Positions 14,101 through 26,695 of a stretch of 64,000 nt of DNA are shown in pieces. Each line of letters opens with the position of its first letter. Position 1 is the stretch's first letter. A program made the translations under genes and the position numbers. The notes under the pieces are model-generated. The model searched no databases. It was given only the letters and a program-made list of their open reading frames with translations, and was not told the DNA's origin. Source of the DNA: Holacanthus passer (taxonomy: Eukaryota > Chordata > Actinopteri > Pomacanthidae); NCBI GenBank assembly GCA_025331565.1, contig JAFREQ010000030.1:8244501-8308500 (forward strand). Direction: 5' to 3'.

Positions 14101-17100
14101 TCAGGAAGTGAGTGTGGGTGTCTTTTCAAACTAAAACGCAGTGGGCAGCATTTCCTAAAGTCTCCAGGTAGGAGGCTCCTACTAACCTTTCTAAAGGCTC
14201 CTATGGTTCTCCGTTTAGAAAACTCTGTGAAATTCACTGTTGCTATGATAAAAAGTTTTGAGTATTGTATTCTGTCGAGCTTAAGCTCACCTCACGGGGC
14301 TCAAAGCTCAAATTAATTTGTTCACTGTATCCTCCTGTCCTGCAACAGCTCCAAGTCAATTTTGTAAAAATGTACAGGTGATAAGTAAATTATTTGCTAA
14401 CTGTTCAGTGTTGTTTAATACTACTGTATCAGGGTGTGATGTAATAAAAAGCAACAAAATAAACCTAATACATTCAGGTGTACAAAATACTCAGCTACAT
14501 GTTGGCTTTAAAAATAACAGCAGCATTTTTTAATATGATTTTTCACCATTTCTCACTTAAAAGTTGATCAAATATTGACAAAATTCTGCATGCATTTAAG
14601 ATTACATGGACATCTTTACAGATGTTTTTGTAAGTCTTATAAATCACTTTTCCATTTGTGGAGATCATTTTGATGCTGAAGTCGTACAAACACTAGGCAT
14701 GATTCCTAACTAATATTTGGTAGAGTATCTAAGGATAGGCTTTTGCAATCGGAATCTATCCTAAAATGTGTCACATAGTGTGACCAAAAGTGTGGAATAT
14801 CAAAATTTTGAAACCCTTTTAATGCTTAATTGCTCAGTGGTCTTGGCAACACCCTCAGGACAGAGTCATCTCACTTCCAACAACAGCTCTGATTACATGA
14901 TCATCTCAGGAAAAAATATATTTTGTAGGTAAGATTGAATGAAACTATGTTATGCAGGAAAAATGTCGTTCTGCTCTTGCTAACTCTGCCTGCTTGTTGA
15001 TCAGTGACATGTCATGCTCCTGCCGGTGTTAGCATTCTCTCTCTATTTGGGTAGGTTTTGAGTTGATTATAGGACTGTGTCTGACCAGGTCCTTTTTGGA
15101 TTTTATTTTAACTCATAGTACTGTATATGAACATCAGGTGTGGATATATTTTCCATAAGTCCTTAAATACTTTAGACTTGTGATCTTCTATCTAATAATA
15201 ATCCAGAGAAATCAGAGAAATACATGCAGTACTTTATGTGTTTTATGTTTTTCAATTTTCGCATGAACAGAATGAGACTGGAAACAGTAGGCCATGCTGT
15301 GTAACATCGGTGTAAACCCAGACAGCAGCCTACAGTATTAACAGTATTAACAGTAGCTTACAGTGTGTAGTTCTGTTGGATTGACTAGGAAAAGCAGAAA
15401 ACCGAATTCCTCTTCTACAGTTTAATTTTCTAAAATGCCACATCAGCTCTGCAGTTCTTCGTCAGACAGATCGCATATTTCAGACTTCAGGAAAAATAGG
15501 GGACTGAATGAAAGTTCAAGGAGTGAGGTGTGATGGTGAATAGAAATGGGCTTCATGGATGTGGATGTTTCTGTTCTGTCTGGTGTACACCAATTTCACT
15601 GTTTTTTCAGTTACATCTCAATTGAGATGCAAAGAGAAGAAAGGAGATAGCAAATGAGCAGATGATTTACATGCCCAAGGGCACACACACGCACACACAT
15701 TAAGGGTAAACACGTAGCTGGTAGAGGTGTTGTTGTGTTGTGCTTCCTTTGATGTTAATGCACTCCACTCTTTCCCTGGGTAAGTGTGTATGTGTCAGAG
15801 AGTAGGGAAACTGTAATAGTTGTGTGGTTCTGTTTTTTTGTTTTGTTTTGTTTTGTGTGTGTGTGTCACGTGCAAGTGCCCGCTAAATGTGCATACCTAG
15901 CCTGAGAGCATTATGGATTACGGATGTGCAACCACACACTCACACATACATGAGTATAGAAACACAATATATATGTTTACACCTCTCTCTTTTTCTGTTT
16001 GTGACACAGACACATTTTTATCTGTTTTCCTTTTTATCACCTAATCTTTCCTTTTTTCCTGTTTTTTTCTCTTTATTTACCATCATTTCCTATTTTATGA
16101 TCCTCTCTTTCTATCTTTGTTTTTGCTTCCATTTTTCCATATTTCCCACATCCTCCTGTTACCTTTGTTCATCTTTTTTTTTTTTACATTATCTTCCTTT
16201 TGTCTCTCTTCACTGCCTTCCTGTTCCCCTCATTTCATTCCTGTCCTCTTCCTTTCCCCTTTTATTTTGCATACTGTATTAACTTCCCTGTCTTTCTCTT
16301 GCTCTCCTTTTCTCTCCCCTCATTCTTTTCCTACGCCTCTCTCCAGCTATGCACCTGTTTGGTCTAAACTGGCAGCTTCAGGAGAGCGAGGGATATGGAG
16401 CATTCGAAAACGGAGGAGGCGGGAGAGATACAACTCCCAACACCTTTATGGTGTCCACAGACAATGGTGAGTTCATACTTGTTTTATCCTTTCTCCTGAC
16501 AGGAAAAGCAGTCAAGAATATGAGAAAAAGTTCAAGTTTAAAGTAACAAAAATCCAAAGACTTACTCATTGGTCAGGCAAGGGTCAAAAAACAGAGCAGT
16601 CCAAACAGGCAAACAAATCCAAATAAGGAGCAGGCAAAAAAATCAGGAGTCCAAAACACAAGCAAGGTCCAGGGAAACACAAAGCAAAATCCAAACACAA
16701 GGAATGGCTGGACCACTTGACATGGGGCGCAAAGACGATCTGGCAAAGACAGAGGGAAACACACAGACTTAAATATACTCGGAGGGGGGGAACACAGGTG
16801 AAAGTAATTAATAATCCTAAGGGAGGGAAAGAAGACAGACAGAAAGTAAAGAAAAGAAAAACACTTCAGGATACTACTACACTTCAAAAAGAAAAGGAAA
16901 TAACTAAATGAACAATCCAATGCCATGACGGAGATGGAGAGTTGTGCAAAGTGTTTGACTCAGGCAGCAACCTCCAGGGCTAAAAAAATAGGCTGAATTT
17001 CCCTGTTCATGACAACTGTACAGGGGATGAATTTCTATATAACTCACTTGTTTAAATTGTATTAAGGCTTAATGTTATGATGCATAATAAAGGGCATGGC

Positions 17101-20100
17101 CACTTTGAGTGACAACTAGCTGCTAGCTGCCTGTCAGGTCACCTCAGCTAATTTGAGCCACTGAACTTGATCTCTACAACATGTTTGTGTTGTTGATGCC
17201 TTTTGGATTTTTTATGGATTCTTCCTTTTTCATGCAAATATTAGACATAATATGGCTGTCTGTGTTGTTAATTGTACTAACAGACTGTCCAAACTAGCTA
17301 ATTAGTTAGCTAATGACTTAGCCATGGGTTAGCCCTTGAGCAAGATGCCTAGCTGTGTGGTGTCTTGGTGTGGGACATTTGCCCTGTGTTCTTGGTGTGT
17401 ATGTTCTAATGTTTGTGGATCTGGGTGTGGAGCTGCTTGTTGGCTGAAGTTTAACTTTCTTAATTTTACGTGTGTGCTTCTGCATTGACTGTGTTTCTCC
17501 TGGTTGATCTAATCAAGGGATGCTACAGGGAGCGTCTGCTAGCCAAAGTTATTAAACCGGCACGCAAGTCAAAATGTAATAGAAAAAGGGGCGAACTGCA
17601 AATGGAATAAGGTGTGCGTGACTTTAAAATAGTAATGTTACATTTCAGCGTGTTTCAAGAAATAACGTTAACCCATATGTTATTGGTTGAACTGAAGTTG
17701 GTTATTGAGGCTATATGGTAACATAAAATTTGATGGCCCATGAACCCAAACTTTATTATTTTTCATAATATTATTGCTAAAACAGGCAATTTAAGTTTAT
17801 TTCACTCCAGATTGTGACCAATAGTGATTGGTTGTAGGCTGAAATTTGACATATAAAATTACACCTGCATTTCAGGAGAAAGTGTGTAATGTAACCAGTG
17901 CTGTAAGTTGGCCAGTACTACAAGGTTAGCCAACCAGTAATGCAGAATTGCGTACAGCCTAACTTGTTAGCCTTAGCTAGCTTGGTAGCTTTGAGCTAGG
18001 TGGGCAAGTTTCAGCAACCAGGTTTCATTCAGCCTGCCTCAACTCCACTCGTGCTCCACCTCTTTGCCCATTTTTGGATGGGCTGGGAGTCAGGCAGAGT
18101 TAGTCACTGCCAAGATGGCGACAGCAGAGCACACTCGCACGCTTCACAATGGCTCTTCAGAAACCTAGGGGTGACGTCACGGAGACTACATCCATGTTTT
18201 ATACTGTCTATTGTCAGACTATGATAGTGGAGGCTGGGTTCATACATGTATAGTGGAAAATCCATTTGTTAGAAACATATCCATGAAATTCATTGACACA
18301 GAACAATGTGCAATTACTGTATTTTGTCTGATATGTAGACTTAAAAAAACATGACCTGAGTGGTATTATGTTTCCTTCCAAGGACATTGCATAATATATG
18401 TATTTGAATGTAAGTCATTGTAGAAATGAAACACTTCCTCTCCCCATCCTGTGAAATAATTTGCACATAATAGACTTGAAATGAACACATCCTTTCACAG
18501 TATAGCCTGCAGTGTTTATCCGATATAACCATTTGCCAGTCTCTGCATACCAGAGTACCAGAGGTTGGAGAGTTTATGACAGATGATGACTTGCTTTGTT
18601 TTCCTGAGATGTGAGCTTCTCTTGGTCTGAAGAAATTGTGAAAAGAAACATGTAAGTGACATGTCAGTCCTGCTCAGATGTTATTCTATCATCAATTTGA
18701 AGTTTTTATCTTCACTGGTTGTATCCAATTAAGTTATTGGGCTATCCAATGGGGCATTGTGTAGCAACAGCTAAAATGTTTTAGTGAACCTGGATCTCTC
18801 TGAAAATGGCAGTAGAACTCCTGCAGCTTGTAACACAAGCAGTACAATACACATTAAAAAAGAAAAAAAAAGAAAAAATTGAAAGCACAGTTGAACTCTC
18901 GATTTAAATTGTTTTCTCTCCCTCTCTCTCTTTCTGTCACACACACTGAAATATTTTCAGTATTGTCTATGATCTTGTTGATGTCCAATTTATATCCTTC
19001 ATAAAGGTTAATGTTTGAATAATGTTGTTTTTCATTTATTTAAAAACTTTCCGATCCCCCAAAATTATATGGGGTTTATTTATGTACAGGACAAAGAAAT
19101 GTCTTTCAGTATCAGTTAAAGGAAATTAAATAAATTCAGGTCTATTTACATTCATTCATAAAGACAAAGGTTCAGTTCCAAATGACTGAGTTCCAAACTG
19201 AGTGAAGTTTTCAAATTGATGAGAACTTTGACCCTAACTTTAACCAAATTGTTTTAGTGGATATTATAATGATATAATAACTAAATTAATATTGTAAACA
19301 CATGGATTAGTAACTTTTTCATAAGACATGTTGCATGACATCACTTTGGAGAGTTATAGCTCAGACTAATAAGCTAGGTGATGCAACCATTGAATTCAAA
19401 GGTGAGAATTCTCTGTGAAATATGTGAAGTTTGAGCCCAAGGGATCCCCAGGATGTCACATATTAAGCAGGACAATACTTGTGTGACCTAGTAGTTGAAA
19501 CGTGTGCATGTGCAACGCAATGTACATTTGGTGTATGGCAATTTTGTTCATTACAAAATTCTGTTTCATTACAAAGAACCTCAAAACCATTTTTTAAAGC
19601 TAGACTCAGCTTTCACTTTAGTTCCTCAGAAGATGCTTAGTTACATAATGTAAAACTGAACTGAACACATGTGGAAACTGGTTGAATTGATACTGTGTGC
19701 CAGTATCTATTTTTAAACAAACATTCATATCGAAGAGGAAAAAACTATGTCTGCATTCAAGATCAATCTTTTATCTGCAGATTTCAAAACTTCAGTGGCA
19801 CTAAAACTACTGTTAAGACATCATTTGTATTCAGTGATTATTTGGGCAGTGCAGAAATACTGTTACATGGATGAAAAGAAGGAACTAAATTATTTACATT
19901 TCTCGAACTCTCTCTGCAGGAAAAATGTTTCTTCTAGAGAACAACACAATAGACACAGGAGAGGTGGACGTGGGGAGACGAGCCATACAAGATGTACCAC
20001 CAGGTTAGTTACACACACACACACACACACACACTGATGTTACTTATAAGTCTTTCTTTTATATTGTTAACTTCAGTTATATCAGTGAGGGTAAATAACA

Positions 20101-20965
20101 TAAACATCACTCTGTGTTGAATGTGTTGATTAAATGTGGGGTTAGTAGAGTACATGATATTAAATAACCACATATGTAAAATCCATGTTGTGTGAGGATA
20201 TTGTTTTATATAGAGGGGACAATTCTGAAAATAAATCAAGTGAAATACTATCACTGATTTTGACTGCTGCTGGTTTGTTGTTCTTTATCCAAGGTGTGTT
20301 TTGGAGGTCCCAGCTATATATTGACCAACCACAGTTCTTGAAATTCAACATCTCCGTCCAGAAAGATGCTCTTGTCGGAGTTTATGGGCGCAAAGGCCTA
20401 CCACCCTCACACACACAGGTTGGTCTCAGAAACACACGTGTGTGCATACACTTACAATTACAAGTGCATTTATTTGTACAGCTCAAGCAAGTCACAAGGG
20501 AGTTTACAGAGACTGCACTTTGACCAGACTTAGTTTATCTGGCTTAAAGACCCTTTCAGACATGCACCCCTTTAGGTTAATGCAAAATTTAACATGCTAG
20601 TATATCAGAATAAAAACCTGACCAATGTCAGCTCGCCAAAAGGCCTGAATATGAAGTAGTAATATGAAGTAATAATATGACCAGCACTCTCTCCCTATAT
20701 TTCCACTTTTCATTCATGCCAACAGCATAGATGAATACATAAATATCCAGCAAATGCTTTACATACATCAGGAGAACAGTTGAATATTATTAAACAGGCA
20801 GCTAACGTCTGATAAATTGATTGAAATTGATGTGGAAATGTATTAATGGTTTCACTGTGAGAAGACTGGGCTCCAGTGGCAACATAATCAGCGAAGAAGT
20901 CTGTGAGACAAATTGAAATGCTCTTCTTTCTTGCTATCATAACATTTTTAACTTACAACTCTCTC

Positions 20966-21015
<50 letters not shown>

Positions 21016-24000
21016 ACATGAGGCGCACATGAGGCTCCTTCCGTAAATGTACTATCATGTTTGAATGAAACCGTAAATAACATTAACATAAAAGACATGT
21101 CTGAATGACAGACTGCCATCACTTCAACAGACAGGTCAAGCAAGCAATGTTATGTATTCCATGTCTGTAAACTGTAAACCGTAAACCATGTGAGAATACA
21201 AGGAAAAACTCCCAACAGAACCTTATCTGGAAAAGAAAAGTGGAAGAAAGCTTGTGCGAAACAGAGGGGGATCCACCTTCAGGACAGTTAAGCATGGATT
21301 AGATGCCATGGTAAAACTGACAGTAACGTGGGTCATGACACATGAACAATATGATACGGCAAAGAAATGAGCACCGTTGTTCATAGAGGCTCGGTCAGCA
21401 TCTGATTCTACTGTCAAATAAAAACCCAGTTTTGAAGATGGAATTTTGTGTGCCACTGTCTTGAGATCTCTGACATAGCATTTAAGAAAGCCTGTTGTAA
21501 ACTTGTGAATTCTCTGATCTGATTCGTAAATTCTCTGATCTTTCTACTTTTGACAGACACCAAAAGTTCCCAAAATGTCAAAACTCCAAATCTCATTTGG
21601 AATTTTGTAGTGGATCTAGCTAAAGCACTTCATAGATTCTTAGTTCATAATGAAGCAGATAAGCTTCTTACAAATTTAAATTATCCTTTTAATGACCACA
21701 CTTACATTTCTGTGTGCTTCGAGGGACTAATCCACTTATTTGTAAAAGACTGTTTCATACAATGCCATACCTATCACAGCTTATTGTTAGCACTTTGGAT
21801 AATAGGCAAGGGTGTGTGTGTATGTGTGTATGTCCATGTCATAATCTTATCCATTTAAGTTCCCATTATTTTTGTTTTGTGTAGATTTTCTGTTTTTTCA
21901 TTCTTGTCTAATAATTCTTGTGGCTGTGTGTTTTACAATAACACAAGCTATTAACCACAAATGATGCTACTATAAATGACTCTATGTTCTTCTAAGTATG
22001 TGATTTGGATGATTCAGATTCAGATGCAGATTTATGCATTAGTGACTGAGATACCTTGTCATAGTGTGAAGTGTTTTATGAGTTGGCACTGATAAAAGGC
22101 TAGATGATTACCAACATCCATAGCACTGCTATTATTAGGCCTTGCCAGAGGCTAGGCAAAAAAGTGTAACATATACAGTGTTAATTGAATCTAAAACTAA
22201 GCTTTAAGGAAAATGGTGGTTAGGTGTAGACTTTTACAGTTATACCAAATGTTATTGTAGAGAAAAAAATACATTCAGTGGAGAATTCTTCTGTATTTTT
22301 GTTTTCCAGTATGATTTTGTGGAGCTTCTGGATGGTAGTCGCCTCATTTCCAAAGACAAACGAGCACTCAGTGACACGGACATAGGCCATGCACACCCAG
22401 CTGGTACACACGAGGAAGAGTCTGGAGGAGGAGCCCGACACACACGTTCAGTGAACATTCACGAGGCTGGCTTTATCCAGTACCTGGACATAGGAATCTG
22501 GCATCTGGCATTTTACAACGATGGACGCAACACAGAGCAAGTCTCTTACAATACCATTATCATAGGTGAGACACAGCAATATGTTTGTAATAGTGAATAC
22601 TGTATATCTTGGAATTATTCACGAGTTACTGTAATTAACTACTTAATGTGATCCCGTCAGTTAAACCTGTCTAGTACCAGATTGTCAATAGAAGAATTCA
22701 AATAAAAACATATTGTTATAATGCAAACATCATGTTACTATAACTTGTGGTTCAAGTAATCTGCAAATATACTGTATCTGATAAGCTTAGTTGGGAGGAA
22801 CGTCTATTAGGTTAGGTGTGTGGATGGGTGTGTGTGCGTGTGCTTGTGTGTGTGTTCATGCACAGAAAATGGCCTGTTAGGTATGGCAGAGAACCAACAG
22901 TGGTGTATGACAGAAAGAGAGAGCAAGAGAAAGGCAGCAGGGTAATTGGATGTTAGAATGTGCTGATTGGACTGACTGGTTGTAGCTACGGCAACCGGTC
23001 TTTCAGTGTTGTGTGTATTGTGTATTTACATGTGTTGCATAGCCAGCCTACTCAATTAACTTGCACCCTTTAAATCCCCCCCCCCCCCCAAATCATTGAT
23101 CAGAGTCGATTATGGAGTGTCCTCAGAATTGTCATGGAAACGGAGATTGTCTCTCGGGAATATGCCACTGTTTCCCAGGATTTTTGGGGCCTGACTGCTC
23201 TCGAGGTAAACACACACACACACACACACACATACACACACATGCACACATGCACACAAACACACAGAAACACTCTGCCACCGATAGAGAGACAGTAAAT
23301 GTTGTGAGGTTGTGTGTGATCTGCACAATCTGTAGTCTGTGCTGTTTTACTGTTCAGTTTCTGTCTCTGTCCCTCTCCACCTACTTCCTCTTTTTGCAAT
23401 GGGATTGCCTGTGTGTGTTCAGCAATTTTGCATAACCTAAGACTGTATTGATATCAGGTCCTTAATTTAAGCAAAGCCATGCCAAAACAAACCTCTGTTC
23501 ACACTTAAAGAGTGGTTCTCAGTGCTAAACAGTGGTTCTCAAATTCCAGAGCCAGCTCCGTGCTAGAAAAGGTAACATTAAATATTTAGAGAACTTTTAA
23601 TATGAATAGAAATTGGGGTATTTTCCCACTGGTTTCAGTTCAAGTGTCTTGGAGCAAAAATGTAGTGGCTATTAGAGAAATTGCAGCTCTTCTGTTCAGT
23701 TTGGTGTAGTCCCAGCACCATGGAGTTTTTAATCCGGATAATTTTGACTTTATGTTTCTGTACCGATTCAGTATTGTCACAAGTGACCATCTTCATTTCA
23801 GGAATTGATAGGTATTCAGTGTTCCCTCCCCAACATGTAACAGTTTTCAGCTTTACCACACCATACACTATTTTGTGATTCATCAGAATCAGTTCATCTT
23901 AAATTGTTCCCATCAACCTATAGTAGTTCTGCAGTAGTGACAAGCCATCACACTGAAGGCACACCACAGTGGCTGGACAATATCAGCCCCAGGTAGAAGC

Positions 24001-26550
24001 TGAACCCTAATCCAAAGTTGTGACAGTGATGAGTGATCTCGTCTTACTAGACTAGTGTCATCTACCAACAAACTACCTCTCCTTTTCTTATTCCAGTTGT
24101 CAGGCAGGTCTTTGATGTAACAGCTGACTAAGAAGTTTGGGAATGACCACAGAACAATTGAAAGTTTTATGTTATAGTGACAAATGACTGCATCCAGGGC
24201 ATGATGGAGTCATTTGTCTTTCATGAACATGGACATAGTCATTTGTTAAATTTATCATGTGGCCCAAATTTGATAAAATGTTGCCGTTTTATGACTAATT
24301 TGGTGTTTGCATAGTATAGACACTGTAGAGTTTCACTAAGTGAAAATTTGAGAGCTTAAGGGGGACTGTGGGGTTCAACTGTCTGACTTAATCAGTCTAT
24401 AAAGCCAGTTTGTCTTACTGATCCATTTTCCTGCATGTGTCTGGTTAAGCTGCCTGTCCAGTGCTGTGCAGCGGTAATGGCCAGTACTCCCGTGGCCGCT
24501 GCCAGTGCTACAGTGGGTGGAAAGGCACTGAGTGCGACGTGCCAGCCAACCAGTGCATCGACATCCACTGTGGAGGACATGGCATCTGCATTATGGGTGC
24601 CTGCATCTGCAATACTGGCTATAAGGGCGATAATTGTGAGGAAGGTAAGAATAATTTCTTCTAAGAAAGAAACTATATATATATATAATGTTATTGACAG
24701 TAGTTTGCTGCCTGGGACATTTTTACACCGCTTTATGGATGGATTAATGGATGAGCTAACATTTGCTTTACTGAAGATGAAACATGCATGCAGTTTGTTA
24801 TAATTGGATAATAATTGATAACTTGCAAGGTTAACATCTCTTTAACCTGAGAGGACACTTGATAAATGTCATGTAGTGTCAGATGAATAATTAACTGTTT
24901 TAGTTATGTTCAGATATCTTGGAAGATTTCAGTTGTATGCTGTCATGCCTTCCCCCATATTTACAGTAAAAAGGCTTGATTGTTGAATGTTCCATGTTAC
25001 TCAACAGCTAATCTTTGTTAGTTCTTATGTGAGTTTTATGCCTAAATACCCCCTTTTTGCTAGTTCTCTAGGTTTAGATATAAAATTTGCTGGTGTGTGA
25101 AATAAGAAAATGTTTTCTATATCTGGGTGAAATAAAGGTATATAATTGCTAAAGGTAAATCTGGAGGTTTTATAATTCACCCCATGTTATGGTCTTTCTA
25201 TTATTCCATGGCACAGGCCATAACATTGTAACATGTATTTGTTACAGATACATGTTTTGTTGTGTAGCTTTGAAGTGATTTCATAAAATAGCTCCTTACC
25301 CTACTCTTAACCATCGCAACTGAATGCCTAAACCTAACCTTTCCCAAATTTTAATCCTAACCCAAAACCAGGTCTTAACCCTCAAAAAGCAGTCTGGACC
25401 CATGGGGACATTCCCCATGGTGACATGAAGTTCCCATGGGTTTGTGTGCAGTCCCCACTGGGATATAAGAACAACCAAACAAACAGTTATCATCATCAAT
25501 GTTCAAATACTGTCAATCATCAATTGACAATGGATCCAGTTGTCAATCATCTCCCGTACTCCTTGTGTCTGACCACACAGTCCTGTTTATATCCTCACCT
25601 GGACACTGGTGCAAGCCTGCCAACAGTCCACAATATTTTACACAAATGAAATAAGAAAAGAAAAGAAGATTGGTAAAGGGTGTAGAGAGAATTACTGCCC
25701 TATGAAAAAAATATTAAATGTATGTGAACAAAAGAAAGGACTAACCAAAGGTGAATTTGAGCTAAGGCAACATAATGTGAATTATTTTAGTTGCTACTTC
25801 ATTTCAAACAGTGCATATTTTGTAAGAGAAACTTTTGTTATACATTCTGATGTACTTATCTGCCAGACTAACACTTAATAAGTTAGGTAATCTAAGTTTG
25901 AAAAAGACTCATTACATTTGGCATTACAGAGTATTACTCTGCTTAAAAGAACTCGTAAGAACACTACTTATGCGCCTTATTCTGAATTACAGTAGTTGCT
26001 ATTTTCTACATGTAGTTCTTGGAACAGTGTTGTGATTTCAGTTACAGTAATTTTGTCAATACTGTTGCAGTAAGGTACCAGCATACAGTGCAGGTTAGGT
26101 TTCAAGTTTTGTGGTACATATTACATGTTAACATAAGGTTTTTAAGAGTACAAGCTTACTGCGAACTGTACTGTTTAGTTTTGACAGAGTGAGAAGAATT
26201 TCCTTGGGTAACGTGGGAGATGTTGTGTTTGCAAAGACAGAGACACTTCATATGCCTGTTGATGCTGTACAGATTACTGTTGTTATGTTTACTTACCACT
26301 AGGTGCCTCCGTCTTACTGTGTAGCGTAGAAGAACTGAATAGCGCAGAGTAGCCTAGTGCAGCAAAGACACGATGCATGCTGACAGTTGTTCATGTCAGT
26401 TCGCCGTCTCCTTTGCTCACTAACCAATGTAACAAATGTCTGGTCTAAATTTCATGTGAATTGCTGCATTGGAAATATGTTTAATGAAAAAATGTTGACA
26501 TGTTGAATATTTATTTCCCCACTGTAATATTGCATACCCACCCACCAAAA

Positions 26551-26632
<82 letters not shown>

Positions 26633-26661
26633 CTCTCTGACTCTTTCTCTCTCTCTCTCTG

Positions 26662-26695
<34 letters not shown>

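Larger units (their letters stand above)
2063..16346 (+). other. intron 1 (14.3 kb)
   Basis: GT-AG intron between the transmembrane and juxtamembrane exons. It is filled with transposon remains listed separately: L2-like LINE, DIRS/Ngaro-like relic, inverted-repeat element and a dispersed repeat. In 5140-6340, 9720-12365, 12610-13430 and 14280-16340 I see only AT-rich intronic sequence, short poly(A) runs (5473-5487) and CA/TG patches (13430-13680). Confidence 0.85.
16467..19919 (+). other. intron 2 (3.5 kb)
   Basis: GT-AG intron. Contains a dispersed A-rich repeat (16550-16930) and a larger dispersed repeat (17040-18235). From 18240 to 19919 I see only unique-looking AT-rich sequence and a short poly(A)-rich patch (18855-18880). 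Confidence 0.85.

Noticed and set aside
25295..25400. CCTAACC-like words as interstitial telomere sequence
   Set aside because: Spacing is irregular, and the following GGGGAC/GTCCCC text fits a common fish dispersed repeat.
26452..26693. Arg/Glu-rich minus-strand frames
   Set aside because: Direct translations of a CT/GA microsatellite.
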